Source of the DNA: JANPEZ01 sp031423155
Lineage (GTDB): Bacteria > Actinomycetota > UBA4738 > HRBIN12
Assembly: GCA_031423155.1 (NCBI GenBank)
Contig: JANPEZ010000030.1
Span: forward strand, 1 to 26,430
Reading direction: 5' to 3'
Length of the DNA: 26,430 nt
Shown: positions 13,519 through 22,200 of the stretch, one piece after another
Layout of the letters: each line of letters opens with the position of its first letter
Position numbering within the stretch: the stretch's first letter is position 1
The notes under the pieces: model-generated
Seen by the model: the letters and a program-made list of their open reading frames with translations, nothing else
Database searches by the model: none
Told to the model about the DNA's origin: nothing
Translations under genes and position numbers: made by a program

Positions 13519-14636
13519 AGGTCGCCTTCCAGATAGACCAGCTCGGATTCGCGGCACCCGGCGGGATCGGTACCTACGTCTGGGAGTTACTGCTGGCGTT
13601 CATGGACGCCGCCCCGGAGGAGGTTCTCCCCTTCCACGCGCCGTTCGCCCACGGCTCTCCCCCCCTGGCGATACCGACGCGGTCCGGCAAGCTCGGGGTC
13701 GAGCTCAGAATTCCGGCCAGGTACTCCTATCCCGGGTGGACCTACGCGGGCCTGCCACCTCTGCCGCGGTCTCTGGGAGCGTGCGACGCTGTGCACATCA
13801 CCAATCCGGCAGGGATACCTCGCGTGCGGCGGAGACAGAAGCTCGTCGTCACGGTTCACGATCTGGCGTTCGAGCACTTTCCTGAGGCGTTCCCTCCCCG
13901 GTGGTTACGGTTGTATCGGGCCGGCCTGCGCGCGGTCGGGAAGCGCGCCGACGCGGTGATCACGCCCTCGCGCGCGACCGCGGACGACCTGCTGTCGCGG
14001 ACCGACATCGATCCGTCGAAGGTGCATGTGACACCCCTCGCCTCATCGCGCGGGAAAGTCAACGACCACGAAGAACCATCCAGCGCCTTGCGCGTTCCGC
14101 GGCCGTTCATCCTGTGTGCTTCTACGATCGAGCCGAGGAAGAACCAGGTCCGGCTGGTGCGGGCGTACCGGAAGATCGCCGGGTCGGTGCCGCACTCTTT
14201 GGTTCTGGCCGGTCCGAACGGATGGCGGCACGACGATCTGGATGCCGAGCTGGCCACGGAGGGTCTGGGGACGGTGATCAGGACCGGGCGCCTCGACGAC
14301 TGGGAGCTCGACGCGCTCTACCGGGACGCCGACGCTGTCGCCTATCCGTCGCTGTACGAGGGCTTCGGATTGCCGGTGATCGAGGCGATGGAGCGGGGGG
14401 TTCCCGTCGTGGCTTCCACGACACCTGCGGTCGCAGAGACCGCGGGCGATGCGGCTTTGCTGGTTGACCCCGAGGACGTGGACGCGCTCGCAGGCGCGCT
14501 GGAACGGGTGCTCACGGACGCGGAGTTGGCGGCGGATCTGCGGGCACGTGGGCTCGCGCGCTCGGCCGGGTTCTCGTGGGAGGCGACCGCGCGCGCTACC
14601 CTCGATGTCTACCGCCAGGCGATAGGAGCATCGTGA
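13515..14636 (+). CDS. GT4-family (GT-B fold) glycosyltransferase
   Basis: 373 residues from a GTG at 13515 overlapping the cupin stop (GTGA). The N-terminal domain begins MKVAFQIDQLGFAAPGGIGTYVWELL, with the glycine loop that binds the acceptor or donor phosphate; TVHDLAFEHFPEAF follows near residue 115. The C-terminal donor domain has ILCASTIEPRKNQVRLVRAY, LVLAGPNGW, RLDDWELDALYRDADAVAYP and the EX7E motif (E282 and E290 in YEGFGLPVIEAM). This is the GT4 family of retaining transferases such as mannosyltransferases. The sugar and acceptor cannot be told. It is cytosolic or peripheral, with no membrane segment. Tight coupling to the following GT2 gene suggests both build one glycan or glycolipid. 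Confidence 0.92.
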   Translation: MKVAFQIDQLGFAAPGGIGTYVWELLLAFMDAAPEEVLPFHAPFAHGSPPLAIPTRSGKLGVELRIPARYSYPGWTYAGLPPLPRSLGACDAVHITNPAGIPRVRRRQKLVVTVHDLAFEHFPEAFPPRWLRLYRAGLRAVGKRADAVITPSRATADDLLSRTDIDPSKVHVTPLASSRGKVNDHEEPSSALRVPRPFILCASTIEPRKNQVRLVRAYRKIAGSVPHSLVLAGPNGWRHDDLDAELATEGLGTVIRTGRLDDWELDALYRDADAVAYPSLYEGFGLPVIEAMERGVPVVASTTPAVAETAGDAALLVDPEDVDALAGALERVLTDAELAADLRARGLARSAGFSWEATARATLDVYRQAIGAS

Positions 14637-15553
14637 AGGTCTCGCTCATCACCACCGTCAAAGACTCGGCCGAGCACATCGGCGAGTTCTTGGGATCACT
14701 CGCGGCACAGACGCGCGCACCCGATGAGGTCATCGTCGTGGATGGTGGTTCGACCGACGGCACCGTGGATCTGCTCCGAGGGGCCTCCGGGATCACGCTC
14801 ATCGAAGAGTCCGGGGCCAACATCGCGCGTGGCCGCAACATCGCGCTGGCAGCTGCTACCCACGACGTCATCGCCGTCACCGACGCCGATTGCACCCTTG
14901 AGCCGGACTGGCTCGAGAAACTGATAGAGCAGATCGAGGCGGGGGCCGACGTGAGCATGGGCTTCTACCTGCCCATCACCGACGGGTTCCTGCAGGAATG
15001 CATGGCGGCGGTGAACCTGCCCCGCGACGCGAGCGAGATCGACCCCGCCACGTTCATGCCGAGCGCGCGAAGCGTCGCTTACCGGCGGTACGCGATCGAG
15101 GGCGCCGGCGGATATCCGGAGTGGCTCGCCATCGGCGAGGACATGTGGGTCAACCACCGCTGGCGCGAACTGAATCTCGACATGCGATTCGCGCCGGAGG
15201 CGATCGTCCACTGGCGGCTGCGACCGACGCTGCTCGCAACATGGAAGCAGTACTTCAAGTACGCCCGTGGAGACGCCCAGGCGGGCATGTACCCGGAACG
15301 GCATGCACTTAGGTTCGGCGTGTATGCCGGTGCCTTGATCGCGCTGGTGTCACGACGCCGCCTGCCGAAGCTGCTCGGCGCCGCGGGGGCGGTCGCCTAC
15401 GCGCACGGCCCCGTCACACGCGCACGCCGGCGCATGGACAACTCACGAGAGCGAGCTTTCGCTACGGTGGTCGTTCCCGCGCTCATGGCTTGGATCGACA
15501 CCGCGAAGATGGCCGGCTACACCGCAGGTCTGCTGGACCGCGCGAAGCGCTGA
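14633..15553 (+). CDS. GT2-family (GT-A fold) glycosyltransferase
   Basis: 306 residues from a GTG at 14633 overlapping the previous stop (GTGA). It opens with MKVSLITTVKDSAEHIGEFL and VIVVDGGSTDGTVDLL, the nucleotide-sugar binding start of GT2 enzymes. The metal-binding DAD is at 84-86 (AVTDADCTLEPDWL), and the likely catalytic-base region GED is around 168-170 (AIGEDMWVNHRW). The C-terminal part (about 225-300) carries amphipathic or weak membrane-associating segments (FGVYAGALIALVSRR, ATVVVPALMAWIDTAK), so it may sit at the membrane. It would transfer an activated sugar, inverting, to a lipid or glycan acceptor of unknown identity. It is the last gene of the run beginning at the carboxyltransferase. 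Confidence 0.9.
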   Translation: MKVSLITTVKDSAEHIGEFLGSLAAQTRAPDEVIVVDGGSTDGTVDLLRGASGITLIEESGANIARGRNIALAAATHDVIAVTDADCTLEPDWLEKLIEQIEAGADVSMGFYLPITDGFLQECMAAVNLPRDASEIDPATFMPSARSVAYRRYAIEGAGGYPEWLAIGEDMWVNHRWRELNLDMRFAPEAIVHWRLRPTLLATWKQYFKYARGDAQAGMYPERHALRFGVYAGALIALVSRRRLPKLLGAAGAVAYAHGPVTRARRRMDNSRERAFATVVVPALMAWIDTAKMAGYTAGLLDRAKR

Positions 15554-15626
15554 CTCGCTGTCGGACCCTCCCGATACCGTTTCCGCTGCTCCTCCTCCTT
15601 CACGCGGTTCGTTGGGAAACCTCTTC

Positions 15627-15653
15627 TATCCCTTGACAGTCAGACAAGGGATA
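15627..15653. promoter_or_regulatory. Perfect 9-bp inverted repeat overlapping the SD of the HicA-like gene
   Basis: TATCCCTTG (15627-15635) and CAAGGGATA (15645-15653) with a 9-nt spacer. The right arm contains AAGGGA, the best ribosome-binding site for the ATG at 15661. The element could be an operator for the antitoxin-like HTH protein, or an RNA hairpin hiding the start site. The rest of the 107-nt gap shows nothing else clear. Confidence 0.6.
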
Positions 15654-15660
15654 CGACAGG

Positions 15661-15873
15661 ATGGGCTGGAACTTCAGGGAAGTCCGCCGCGAGGCTCTAC
15701 GGCAAGGCTGGATCGTGGAGCAGAGAACGAAGGGCGAGATGTTCAGGTCGCCCGACGGTAGAACCCAGGTGATGTGGCACTCGCCTCCCTCGGATGTCAA
15801 CGCGATAAGGCAATTCGTCCGCAGACTCGAGAAGGGCGGGTTCGTGTGGGAGCAGCGAAGGAAAGGACGTTGA
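15661..15873 (+). CDS. HicA-like small protein, toxin candidate
   Basis: 70 residues, ATG at 15661. The pattern follows the HicA double-stranded-RNA-binding-like fold: helix REVRREALRQGWIVEQRTKG, a strand pair around EMFRSPDGRTQVMWHSPPSD, and the closing helix VNAIRQFVRRLEKGGFVW. HicA toxins are mRNA interferases with a catalytic histidine in a G-S-H motif before the PDG turn. Here the equivalent stretch reads TKGEMFRSPDG and has no histidine; the nearest is H40, later in the chain. It may be an inactive or mechanistically different relative. The stop overlaps the likely TTG start of the next gene by 4 nt, as in toxin-antitoxin pairs with the toxin first. Confidence 0.65.
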   Translation: MGWNFREVRREALRQGWIVEQRTKGEMFRSPDGRTQVMWHSPPSDVNAIRQFVRRLEKGGFVWEQRRKGR

Positions 15874-16385
15874 AGGAGGGCGTCTACTCGATCGACCTCG
15901 AGACGTGGGGGTCGCACCCCAGGCCGCCGGATGCGCTCGACGACCTTGCAGTCCGACTGGAGGAGCTGGGGGCCATGAGCGCCGTCTCAAGTGCGGGGGG
16001 GACGGCCGGGGGCCCGGGGGCGACGTTGTCCCTGCGAGCCTCCGACGCGCCCGGCGCGGCGCGCGCAGCGGTCGACCTATTCACATCGGCTTGCGAAGAA
16101 CTTGCCATCACGCACCGCGGGATCGCCCGGGTCGACGTGATGACGGACGGCTTCTTGGACCTATGGCTGGACCGAGAGAACGAAACGTTCGTCGGCTCGA
16201 GGGAGGTGGCAGAGTTGCTGGGCGTATCCAGGCAGCGAATGTCGGAGCTGCGCCTCAAACCGGGCTTTCCAGCTCCGGTGGCAGAGCTGGCCGCTGGACC
16301 GGTCTGGAAGGAGTCCTCCCTCCGTCTGTTCCTTGAAGGGTGGGAGCGAAAACCCGGCCGTCCTCGGCGCGCCGCGTCCGCCTGA
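15870..16385 (+). CDS. HTH protein coupled to the HicA-like gene, antitoxin candidate
   Basis: 171 residues if read from the TTG at 15870, which overlaps the previous stop (TTGA) and follows GGAAAGGA; a GTG at 15846 is the alternative. The N-terminal part (about 1-100) is an alpha/beta region, VYSIDLETWGSHPRPPDALD to VDVMTDGFLDLWLD, of a family I do not recognise, perhaps occupying the place of the HicB fold. The C-terminal part (about 108-160) is a clear AlpA/MerR-type HTH: FVGSREVAELLGVSRQRMSEL, then RLKPGFPAPVAEL and KESSLRLFLEGWE. The layout, a small toxin-like protein followed by a DNA-binding partner behind an inverted repeat, suggests an autoregulated antitoxin. The next gene is convergent, 3 nt away. 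Confidence 0.7.
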   Translation: MKEGVYSIDLETWGSHPRPPDALDDLAVRLEELGAMSAVSSAGGTAGGPGATLSLRASDAPGAARAAVDLFTSACEELAITHRGIARVDVMTDGFLDLWLDRENETFVGSREVAELLGVSRQRMSELRLKPGFPAPVAELAAGPVWKESSLRLFLEGWERKPGRPRRAASA

Positions 16386-16388
16386 AGA

Positions 16389-17249
16389 TCAGTAGTCGTA
16401 GAAGCCGCGGCCCGACTTCTTGCCGAGGTGGCCCGCCGCGACCATCCGCCGCAGCAGCGGCGGGGGCGCATACCGCGCCTCGCGGAACTCGGCGAACAGC
16501 ACCTCGCCGACGTTCAGCGTCGTGTCGTTGCCGATCAGGTCCATGAGCCTCAATGGACCCATCGGGTGGGCCAGGCCCAGCTCCACGGCGGTATCGATGT
16601 CCTCGCGCGTGGCGAAACCCTCGTCGTAGAGCCGCACGGCGTCGTACAGGTACGGGATCAGCAACCGGTTGACGATGAACCCGGCCTGATCCTTGGACAG
16701 CACACACGTCTTGCCGAGCAGTTCGCCGTACTCGCGGGCGAACGCCAGCGTCTCGCCGCTGGTCGTGAATGCCGGAGTCAGCTCCAGCAGCTTCATCACC
16801 GGCGGAGGATTGAAGAAGTGCATCCCGACCACCTTGTCGGGCCGGCCGGACGCCAACGCAAGTTCCACGATCGGGATCGATGAGGTATTCGAGGCCAAGA
16901 CGACGTCCTCGCGAGTGATCTCGCCGAGGCGCCGGAAGATCTCCAGCTTGGCTTGTAGGTTCTCGGTCGCGGCTTCGATCACCAGGTCCACACCCGAGAG
17001 CGAGTCCAGGGAAGCTTCGCCGCTGATGCGCCCGAGCAGCTCATCTCTCGCCCCGGCCTCGAGCTTCCCGCGTTCAACGGCGCGGGAGAGCGACTGCTCG
17101 ATCCTGGCGCGGCCCGCGGCAACCAGTTCTTCGGTTCCCTCGGTGAAGACGACCACTGCCCCCGAGCGCGCTGAGACTTCGACGATCCCGGACCCCATCA
17201 GCCCGCAGCCGACCACCCCAACGGTCCGCACGTCCCCTGCCTTCACCAC
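16389..17249 (-). CDS. 3-hydroxybutyryl-CoA dehydrogenase
   Basis: 286 residues, the length of single-function 3-hydroxyacyl-CoA dehydrogenases (Hbd/PaaH/FadB2 type), which interconvert acetoacetyl-CoA and 3-hydroxybutyryl-CoA with NAD(P). Start is GTG at 17249 or the next GTG, after GGAAAGGA. Rossmann motif GVVGCGLMGSGI (11-22); SNTSSIP (120-126); catalytic dyad H144 and E156 in VGMHFFNPPPVMKLLEL; N194 in GFIVNRLL; and the C-terminal domain GLAHPMGPLRLMDLIG (225-240). It ends with KKSGRGFYDY, the normal terminus. It could act between the thiolase and the crotonyl-CoA carboxylase/reductase in this window. Its promoter overlaps that of the divergent exported-protein gene. Confidence 0.93.
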   Translation of the reverse strand: MVKAGDVRTVGVVGCGLMGSGIVEVSARSGAVVVFTEGTEELVAAGRARIEQSLSRAVERGKLEAGARDELLGRISGEASLDSLSGVDLVIEAATENLQAKLEIFRRLGEITREDVVLASNTSSIPIVELALASGRPDKVVGMHFFNPPPVMKLLELTPAFTTSGETLAFAREYGELLGKTCVLSKDQAGFIVNRLLIPYLYDAVRLYDEGFATREDIDTAVELGLAHPMGPLRLMDLIGNDTTLNVGEVLFAEFREARYAPPPLLRRMVAAGHLGKKSGRGFYDY

Positions 17250-17283
17250 CGGTCCTTTCCTTCGAAGCTGCCGCCGCCAAGCC

Positions 17284-17290
17284 TACGATA
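17284..17290. promoter_or_regulatory. Overlapping bidirectional -10 elements
   Basis: TACGATA reads as TACGAT (17284-17289) on the plus strand and TATCGT (17290-17285) on the minus strand, so both directions have a TAnnnT hexamer offset by 1 nt. Plus-strand transcription would begin near the ATG at 17297; minus-strand transcription would give the dehydrogenase gene a leader of about 28 nt. Confidence 0.4.
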
Positions 17291-17296
17291 GGAGGG

Positions 17297-17323
17297 ATGC
17301 CCAGACCTCAAGCGATCCGATGA
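17297..17323 (+). CDS. Possible 8-codon leaderless upstream ORF
   Basis: ATG at 17297 exactly 7 nt after TACGAT, encoding MPRPQAIR and ending in TGA at 17321-17323, which overlaps the ATG of the next gene (ATGA). It could couple translation of the exported protein, which has no good ribosome-binding site of its own. A 1-nt error fusing the two frames is the main alternative. Confidence 0.35.
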   Translation: MPRPQAIR

Positions 17324-18009
17324 AGGCTGCGATCCTCGCCGGCATCATCTTGGCTTCGGGCGCCGTGGACACGTACCACTGGGTCGTTCCGCCCTCCGGG
17401 TCCGCGGGCCGGAATATCGCGCCCTCCTCCGGCGACGTCACGATCGCGATGGGCCATGGCGGCTCACGCGCGGCCACCGCTTCAACGGAAGACGGACAGT
17501 TGACGCTGATCCTGCCCGGGGAGCTGTTCAGACCGGCTGAAGGAGCCCGAGGGGTAAGGATCCTCATCGAACCGGTCGACCCCTCGAGCATCGCGCTCCC
17601 GTCCGAACCACTCGTCGTGATCGGCAACGTCTATCGGATCAGGACGTTCTACGTTCCGGGTAACGCGCCGGCGCCGATGTCGGGGCGGGCGCACGCGATC
17701 GCGGTCTACCCGGTCAGTGTCGCCTCTGCCGACCGGACATTGACTCAGTCGACGGATGGCGTCGCGTGGACCCCGCTCGCAAGCGTCGACACCTCCGAGT
17801 TCGCCCAGGTAGAGGGCGATATCTCCAGCGCCGGGTTCCTGGCGGTCGCGGGAAGGACGGTGGCCGCGTCTCCGATCCCAAGGGTCGGCACGCCCGGGCC
17901 TAACCGTTGGATCGTCGGAGGGCTGATCCTACTTGCCGTCGCCTCCGGCGCTGTCGGTGTAACCGCCTTGGTCAGAGACAGGCTTCGACGAGCAGCGGGT
18001 ACGGATTGA
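17320..18009 (+). CDS. Exported, C-terminally membrane-anchored protein of unknown function
   Basis: 229 residues from the ATG at 17320. The N-terminus (KAAILAGIILASGAV) is a short signal-like hydrophobic stretch. The middle (about 25-190) is a predicted extracytoplasmic beta-rich domain without cysteines: SGDVTIAMGHGGSRA, LTLILPGELFRPAEGARGVR, PLVVIGNVYRIRTFYVPG and WTPLASVDTSEFAQVEGDIS. Near the end is a membrane segment (about 196-218, WIVGGLILLAVASGAVGVTAL) followed by a basic stop-transfer tail RDRLRR, so it should be a type I membrane protein facing outward. The family is unknown to me. It may be translated through the small upstream ORF. Its 3' end overlaps the convergent M23 peptidase gene by 38 nt. 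Confidence 0.7.
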   Translation: MKAAILAGIILASGAVDTYHWVVPPSGSAGRNIAPSSGDVTIAMGHGGSRAATASTEDGQLTLILPGELFRPAEGARGVRILIEPVDPSSIALPSEPLVVIGNVYRIRTFYVPGNAPAPMSGRAHAIAVYPVSVASADRTLTQSTDGVAWTPLASVDTSEFAQVEGDISSAGFLAVAGRTVAASPIPRVGTPGPNRWIVGGLILLAVASGAVGVTALVRDRLRRAAGTD

Positions 18010-19126
18010 TCGCGTCTCCCACCACCGAGTAGCCGTAGGAACTCGTCGGCCAGTTCGCCGGGATCGTGTTCGGGTGGTACTCGAAGTGGTCGTGGTAGAC
18101 GCCGCCCATGGCGTCTCCCGTCCAGCCGACGTAGCCGATGATGTCCCCGGCCTGAACCGGACCGTTCGAGCGGTCCGAGTAGCCGGACAGATGGGCGTTG
18201 TAGACGTAGCCGCTCGCCCCGTATACGTAGACAGCGAGGCCGCCGAGGGTGTTCGAGGAAGCCCGCGCGGTGCCGTCGAACGGAGCACGGATGATCGTCC
18301 CCTCCGGAGCGATGATGTCCACTCCCGCGTGAAGGTGATATCCACCGGCATAGCGCGGCGCCCCGAAGCCGTCCCCGAAGGCGCGCGGCTGATCGACTGG
18401 GCAGTACTTGAATACGCCGTTGCCGATCGAGGGTCCGAACTGCTGTTGTGCGAATTCCTTGGAGATCTTGCGGGCTTGCCTCTCCGCCTCGGCCGTCTTG
18501 GCCTCGATGGAGGACACCAGGGCCGCCTGCTGATCGAACTGGGCCTGGATCTCTTCATCCCGCTGCTTCTTCTCGGCGACGAGCTCTTGTTGCTTGCGTT
18601 TGAGCTGCTGGACCCTGGTCTCCTGAGCGGATAGCTGGTTCTTCAGGTTCTGCACCTGCTGGGCCAGGTCGGCATCGCTCTGGGCGACCGCGCTCATGAA
18701 CTCGAGCCGATCCGATAGATCGGCGAGGGAAGTCGCCCCCAGGAAGAACTCGACCTGGGAGCCCGGCCCGCTGATGAAGGCCTGGCGGGCGCGCTCGTTC
18801 AGCTGGGTCGTCACGTCCACGTACTCTGCCTTGGCATCGGCCAGCTGCTGCTGCAGGTTCGTAAGGTCTGCCTGAATCTTGTCCAGCTGATCCTGAGCCA
18901 CGAGGAGCGCCTCAGCGGCCGCGTTCGCCTTCTCGGCGATGACCGCCAGATCGGCCTGTTCGGCCGCGATCTGACGCTTCAGGTCGGCGACCCGCGCCTT
19001 GGCGTCCTTGACCTGCTGAGCGGTGATAGCCCCGGCGCCGGTCGCGGGTGTGAGCAGGAGCGCAAGCACGCACAGGCAGAGGAGGAATGCGACGGGGAAG
19101 CGTCTTCGGTTGAAGGCCATGGACAT
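17972..19126 (-). CDS. Exported M23-family peptidase with N-terminal coiled coil
   Basis: 384 residues; ATG at 19126 (a second ATG two codons later is equally possible), with AGGGA upstream. Signal peptide about 1-33 (RRRFPVAFLLCLCVLALLLT, cleavage likely near GAGA-IT). Residues about 36-230 form a long coiled coil of the kind in EnvC/RipA-like proteins, with a break near 117-135. The LytM/M23 domain (about 240-380) has H266 and D270 in HLHAGVDI, the catalytic H312 in YNAHLSGYS and the HxH pair H345/H347 in YHDHFEYHP, so the zinc site is complete. C242 and C383 could bridge the domain ends. It should cut peptidoglycan cross-links at the cell surface, probably in cell separation or wall growth, with the coiled coil controlling access to the active site. 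Confidence 0.93.
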   Translation of the reverse strand: MSMAFNRRRFPVAFLLCLCVLALLLTPATGAGAITAQQVKDAKARVADLKRQIAAEQADLAVIAEKANAAAEALLVAQDQLDKIQADLTNLQQQLADAKAEYVDVTTQLNERARQAFISGPGSQVEFFLGATSLADLSDRLEFMSAVAQSDADLAQQVQNLKNQLSAQETRVQQLKRKQQELVAEKKQRDEEIQAQFDQQAALVSSIEAKTAEAERQARKISKEFAQQQFGPSIGNGVFKYCPVDQPRAFGDGFGAPRYAGGYHLHAGVDIIAPEGTIIRAPFDGTARASSNTLGGLAVYVYGASGYVYNAHLSGYSDRSNGPVQAGDIIGYVGWTGDAMGGVYHDHFEYHPNTIPANWPTSSYGYSVVGDAINPYPLLVEACL

Positions 19127-19157
19127 CTATCCCTACCGGACAGGGGGGAGAACGACA

Positions 19158-19169
19158 AACCGGCCGGTT
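19158..19169. promoter_or_regulatory. Palindrome AACCGGCCGGTT upstream of the M23 peptidase gene
   Basis: A perfect 12-bp palindrome 31 nt before the start of the peptidase gene, in the 132-nt gap between it and the cyclase gene. It may be a regulator site, or chance in G/C-rich DNA. No convincing promoter or terminator is otherwise visible in the gap. Confidence 0.25.
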
Positions 19170-19258
19170 CAGGGAGACTGGCTGGCCCGGAGGCCGATTT
19201 CAACCACCCGCGGAAGGGGGCGGCCCGACCTGGCCCGGATACCCGCAGGTCACAGGGC

Positions 19259-22200
19259 TTATCGAGGCCCTTCCGAGCCCAGAAGTCCGAGCGTCAGCTC
19301 ATGTTCGCGAAGCGCCTGGAGCCAATGATGGCTTTCCAGCAGTTCTCTCGCCTCACGCACCCGCTCGGCGCCACCGACCTCCTCCTGTCCGAAGACCTGC
19401 GAGGTCCAGTAGAGCTGCGCCGCGAAGACGTTGGGGACCCCGCCTTCACCGGATTCGGCATCTACGGCCGCGAGCGCCTTGGCCAGGGCGCCCTCCCGAT
19501 CCCCCAGGGCCAGGGCGAGCTCGGACTCGGCTCGGAGCATCGCGGTCAGCGAGCCGGGCTCGTGAGCGGCCAGGCGTGCGGAGGGTTCGTCCAGCAGTTG
19601 CCTGGCACCGGACGTGTCGCCGCGAGCGATCAGGATGCGCGCGAGCTGGGCCGCGGTCCAGGTGATAAGAGCGCGCTCGTTCAGCTCCCGGCAGAGACGG
19701 AAGGACTCGCGCAGATCCGCTTCGGCCTCGGGCATCCTGCCGGCGACGCGGTGCAGCTCCCCGCGGTCGCCCAGCGCGCTCGCCAACTCCCAACGGGCCC
19801 CGAGCTCTCGGAAGATCCTGATCGCGATGTCGGCGTGCTCCATCGCCTCGTCGAGCCGAAGCATCCTGCGAAGCGAGGAGGACACCGTCTCGCGCGCCAC
19901 CGCCTCGGTGAAGGTTTGGCCGCTGTCCAGCCCGATCTTCAACGCCTGCATACCCAACTCGAGGGCGTCTTCTTCGTCACCGGCGGGAGTGGTGATCGAG
20001 GCAAGACCCACCAGGGCTCGCCCCTCTGCCCACGGGTCTCCACGCTCGGTGGAGCGAGCGACCTCGAGCGCCTCCTCGAACACCTCTCGCGCCTTCGCCA
20101 GATCGTTCCTCCAGAAGGGCACCCACCCGGCCATCAGCAGCGTGCGGGATAGAACCGCCGGATCGCCTAGATCGCGAGATGCGCCGAGCGCATCTTCGAA
20201 GAGAGCGGCTGCCTGTTCGGCGTCGCCCCGTATGGTCAGCGTGATGTCGGCCAGGTAGCGGGAAGCATGAGCGCAGACCGTTGCGGCGCCCTCTCCCAGC
20301 TCAAGGGCCCGGCGAAGGGCGGATTCGGCCGCCTCGAATTCGCCGAGCCAGTAGCGGGCCTCCCCCAGGGCCGACAAGATCCAAGCCTCTCGCTCTCCCC
20401 AGGCCGGCTCCGGCCCGGCCATGACCAAGGCCCTCTCGTAAAGGTCCTCGGCCGCGCGCGATTCGACGCGGCGCCGGGCCAGGTCCCCCGCCCTCGTCAG
20501 GGCGACGACGGCCCGTTCGGCAAGGGAGCGGTCCGAGGGATCCAGGTCTAAGGCTGCCTTGGCCGCCTGCTCCAGATGGAACGCGATGGCCCTGGGATAT
20601 CGCTCGACGCTCTCGGGCTCCCCCAGCTTGTTGGCGACCCGCAGGTGGAGCCGTTGTCGTTGCCGCTTCGCGAGGCTCTCGTAGGCAACGTCACGGAGCA
20701 CGTCGCTGCGGAACCTCCAGACGGTAGGCCTGGCCTCGTCCCGCACGAGAAGTTCCTCGTCTTCGAGTTCCTCGAGCAACTCGGCCTTCGGGTCGGCCAG
20801 GATGGCGAGTTCGCTGACATCGAACGTGGCGCTGGGAAAGACCGAAGCCCAGCGGGCGAGCTCGCGAGCGGCGGGGCTCAAGTGATCGATCCGCTCAGCG
20901 ATGACCGACTGAACCGTCGGCGGAAGGAGCCTGCGCCCGGGCGCCGCGTTCGCCGGAGGAAGTCCGCGCTCCTCGTGCATCAACATGCCCGTTATCTCTA
21001 CGATGAAGAACGGGTTGCCTCCGGCGTGCCGGGCAACACGCTCTGCGTCGGCCTCGTCTTCGAAGTCACCGGCCTCAAGGGCCAGCTGCGTCGCCTGCGG
21101 CAGTGAGAGCGGTTCGACCCAAAGGGTCACGGCGTCGGCGAGTCCTCCAGCCCACCCCGGGCGCTCCTGCAGGAACTCCCAACGCGCTACGCAGATGACC
21201 ATCAAGGGAACGCGGCGGGCATCCTTGACGAGCTGCTCGATGAGATCGATGAGCAGTGGATCGGCCTCTTGCAGATCCTCGAACACGACCACGACCGGTC
21301 CGCTTCCGGCCAACCCCGTCAGCAGAGTGAGGAAGCCTCGCCTGACTTCTGCTGCGCGGTAACGGTTCTCCTCTCGAGAGCCGTCGTCGATCCCGAGCGC
21401 GAGCCCCAAGCGGGCGACCGCGCGTTCGATCTCCTCGGGATCCACCCACTCCCGGATGACCTCCTCGAGTCTGCCCAGGACTTCAGGGGCCGGCGCGACC
21501 GGGTCCTGGCCGAGTTCGCGATGGACCATCTGTGCAAGCGATCCGAAGGTCGCCTCCTCTTCGAAGGGACTCGAGCGGCCCGTCAAGACCTTGACGTCCT
21601 CGCCGAGCGCGGCGACGAACTCCTCGACCACTCGGGTCTTGCCGATGCCGGGTTCCCCCAGCAGGGTGACGAGATGCGCCCTCTCCCGTTCGGAGACGCG
21701 CTCGAACGTGTCGGCGAGCAGCGCCAGCTCCCGGCGGCGATCGACCAGGGGGATAGACCTTCGCGAGGAGCGAGCTTCGATCTTCACTACCGGCCAGGCT
21801 GGAACTTCCTCCTCGAATCCCTTCGCCTCGACCAGACGCAGCTCGCCGAACACCACGTCGTTGGACGCCAGTTGGAAGGTGGTAGGACCGACGAGGACCT
21901 CGCCCGGTTCGGCCGCCTGCTGAAGCCGGGCCGCCATGTTCACTTCCGAGCCGAGCACCACGTTGCGGTCCTCGGCGGCGCCGATGGCGACGGCGCCCGT
22001 GTTGATCCCTACCCGCACTCGAAGCGGTTGAGTCAGTCCGAGCTCCTTGCCCAGCCGCTCCGCCCGGTCGACTATCGCAAGCCCGGTGCGGATCGCGCGC
22101 ACGGCGTCGTCATCGTGGGTGAAGGGAACGCCGAACACAGAGAGAACCGCGTCGCCGATGTAGCTCTCGGCCCGCCCGCGCAGCGCAGCCGCCTCATCCG

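Noticed and set aside
15633..15638. TTGACA as a consensus -35 box before the HicA-like gene
   Set aside because: No -10 hexamer lies at 16-18 nt; the nearest candidate is 13 nt away. The hexamer is partly inside the left arm of the inverted repeat, which explains it better.
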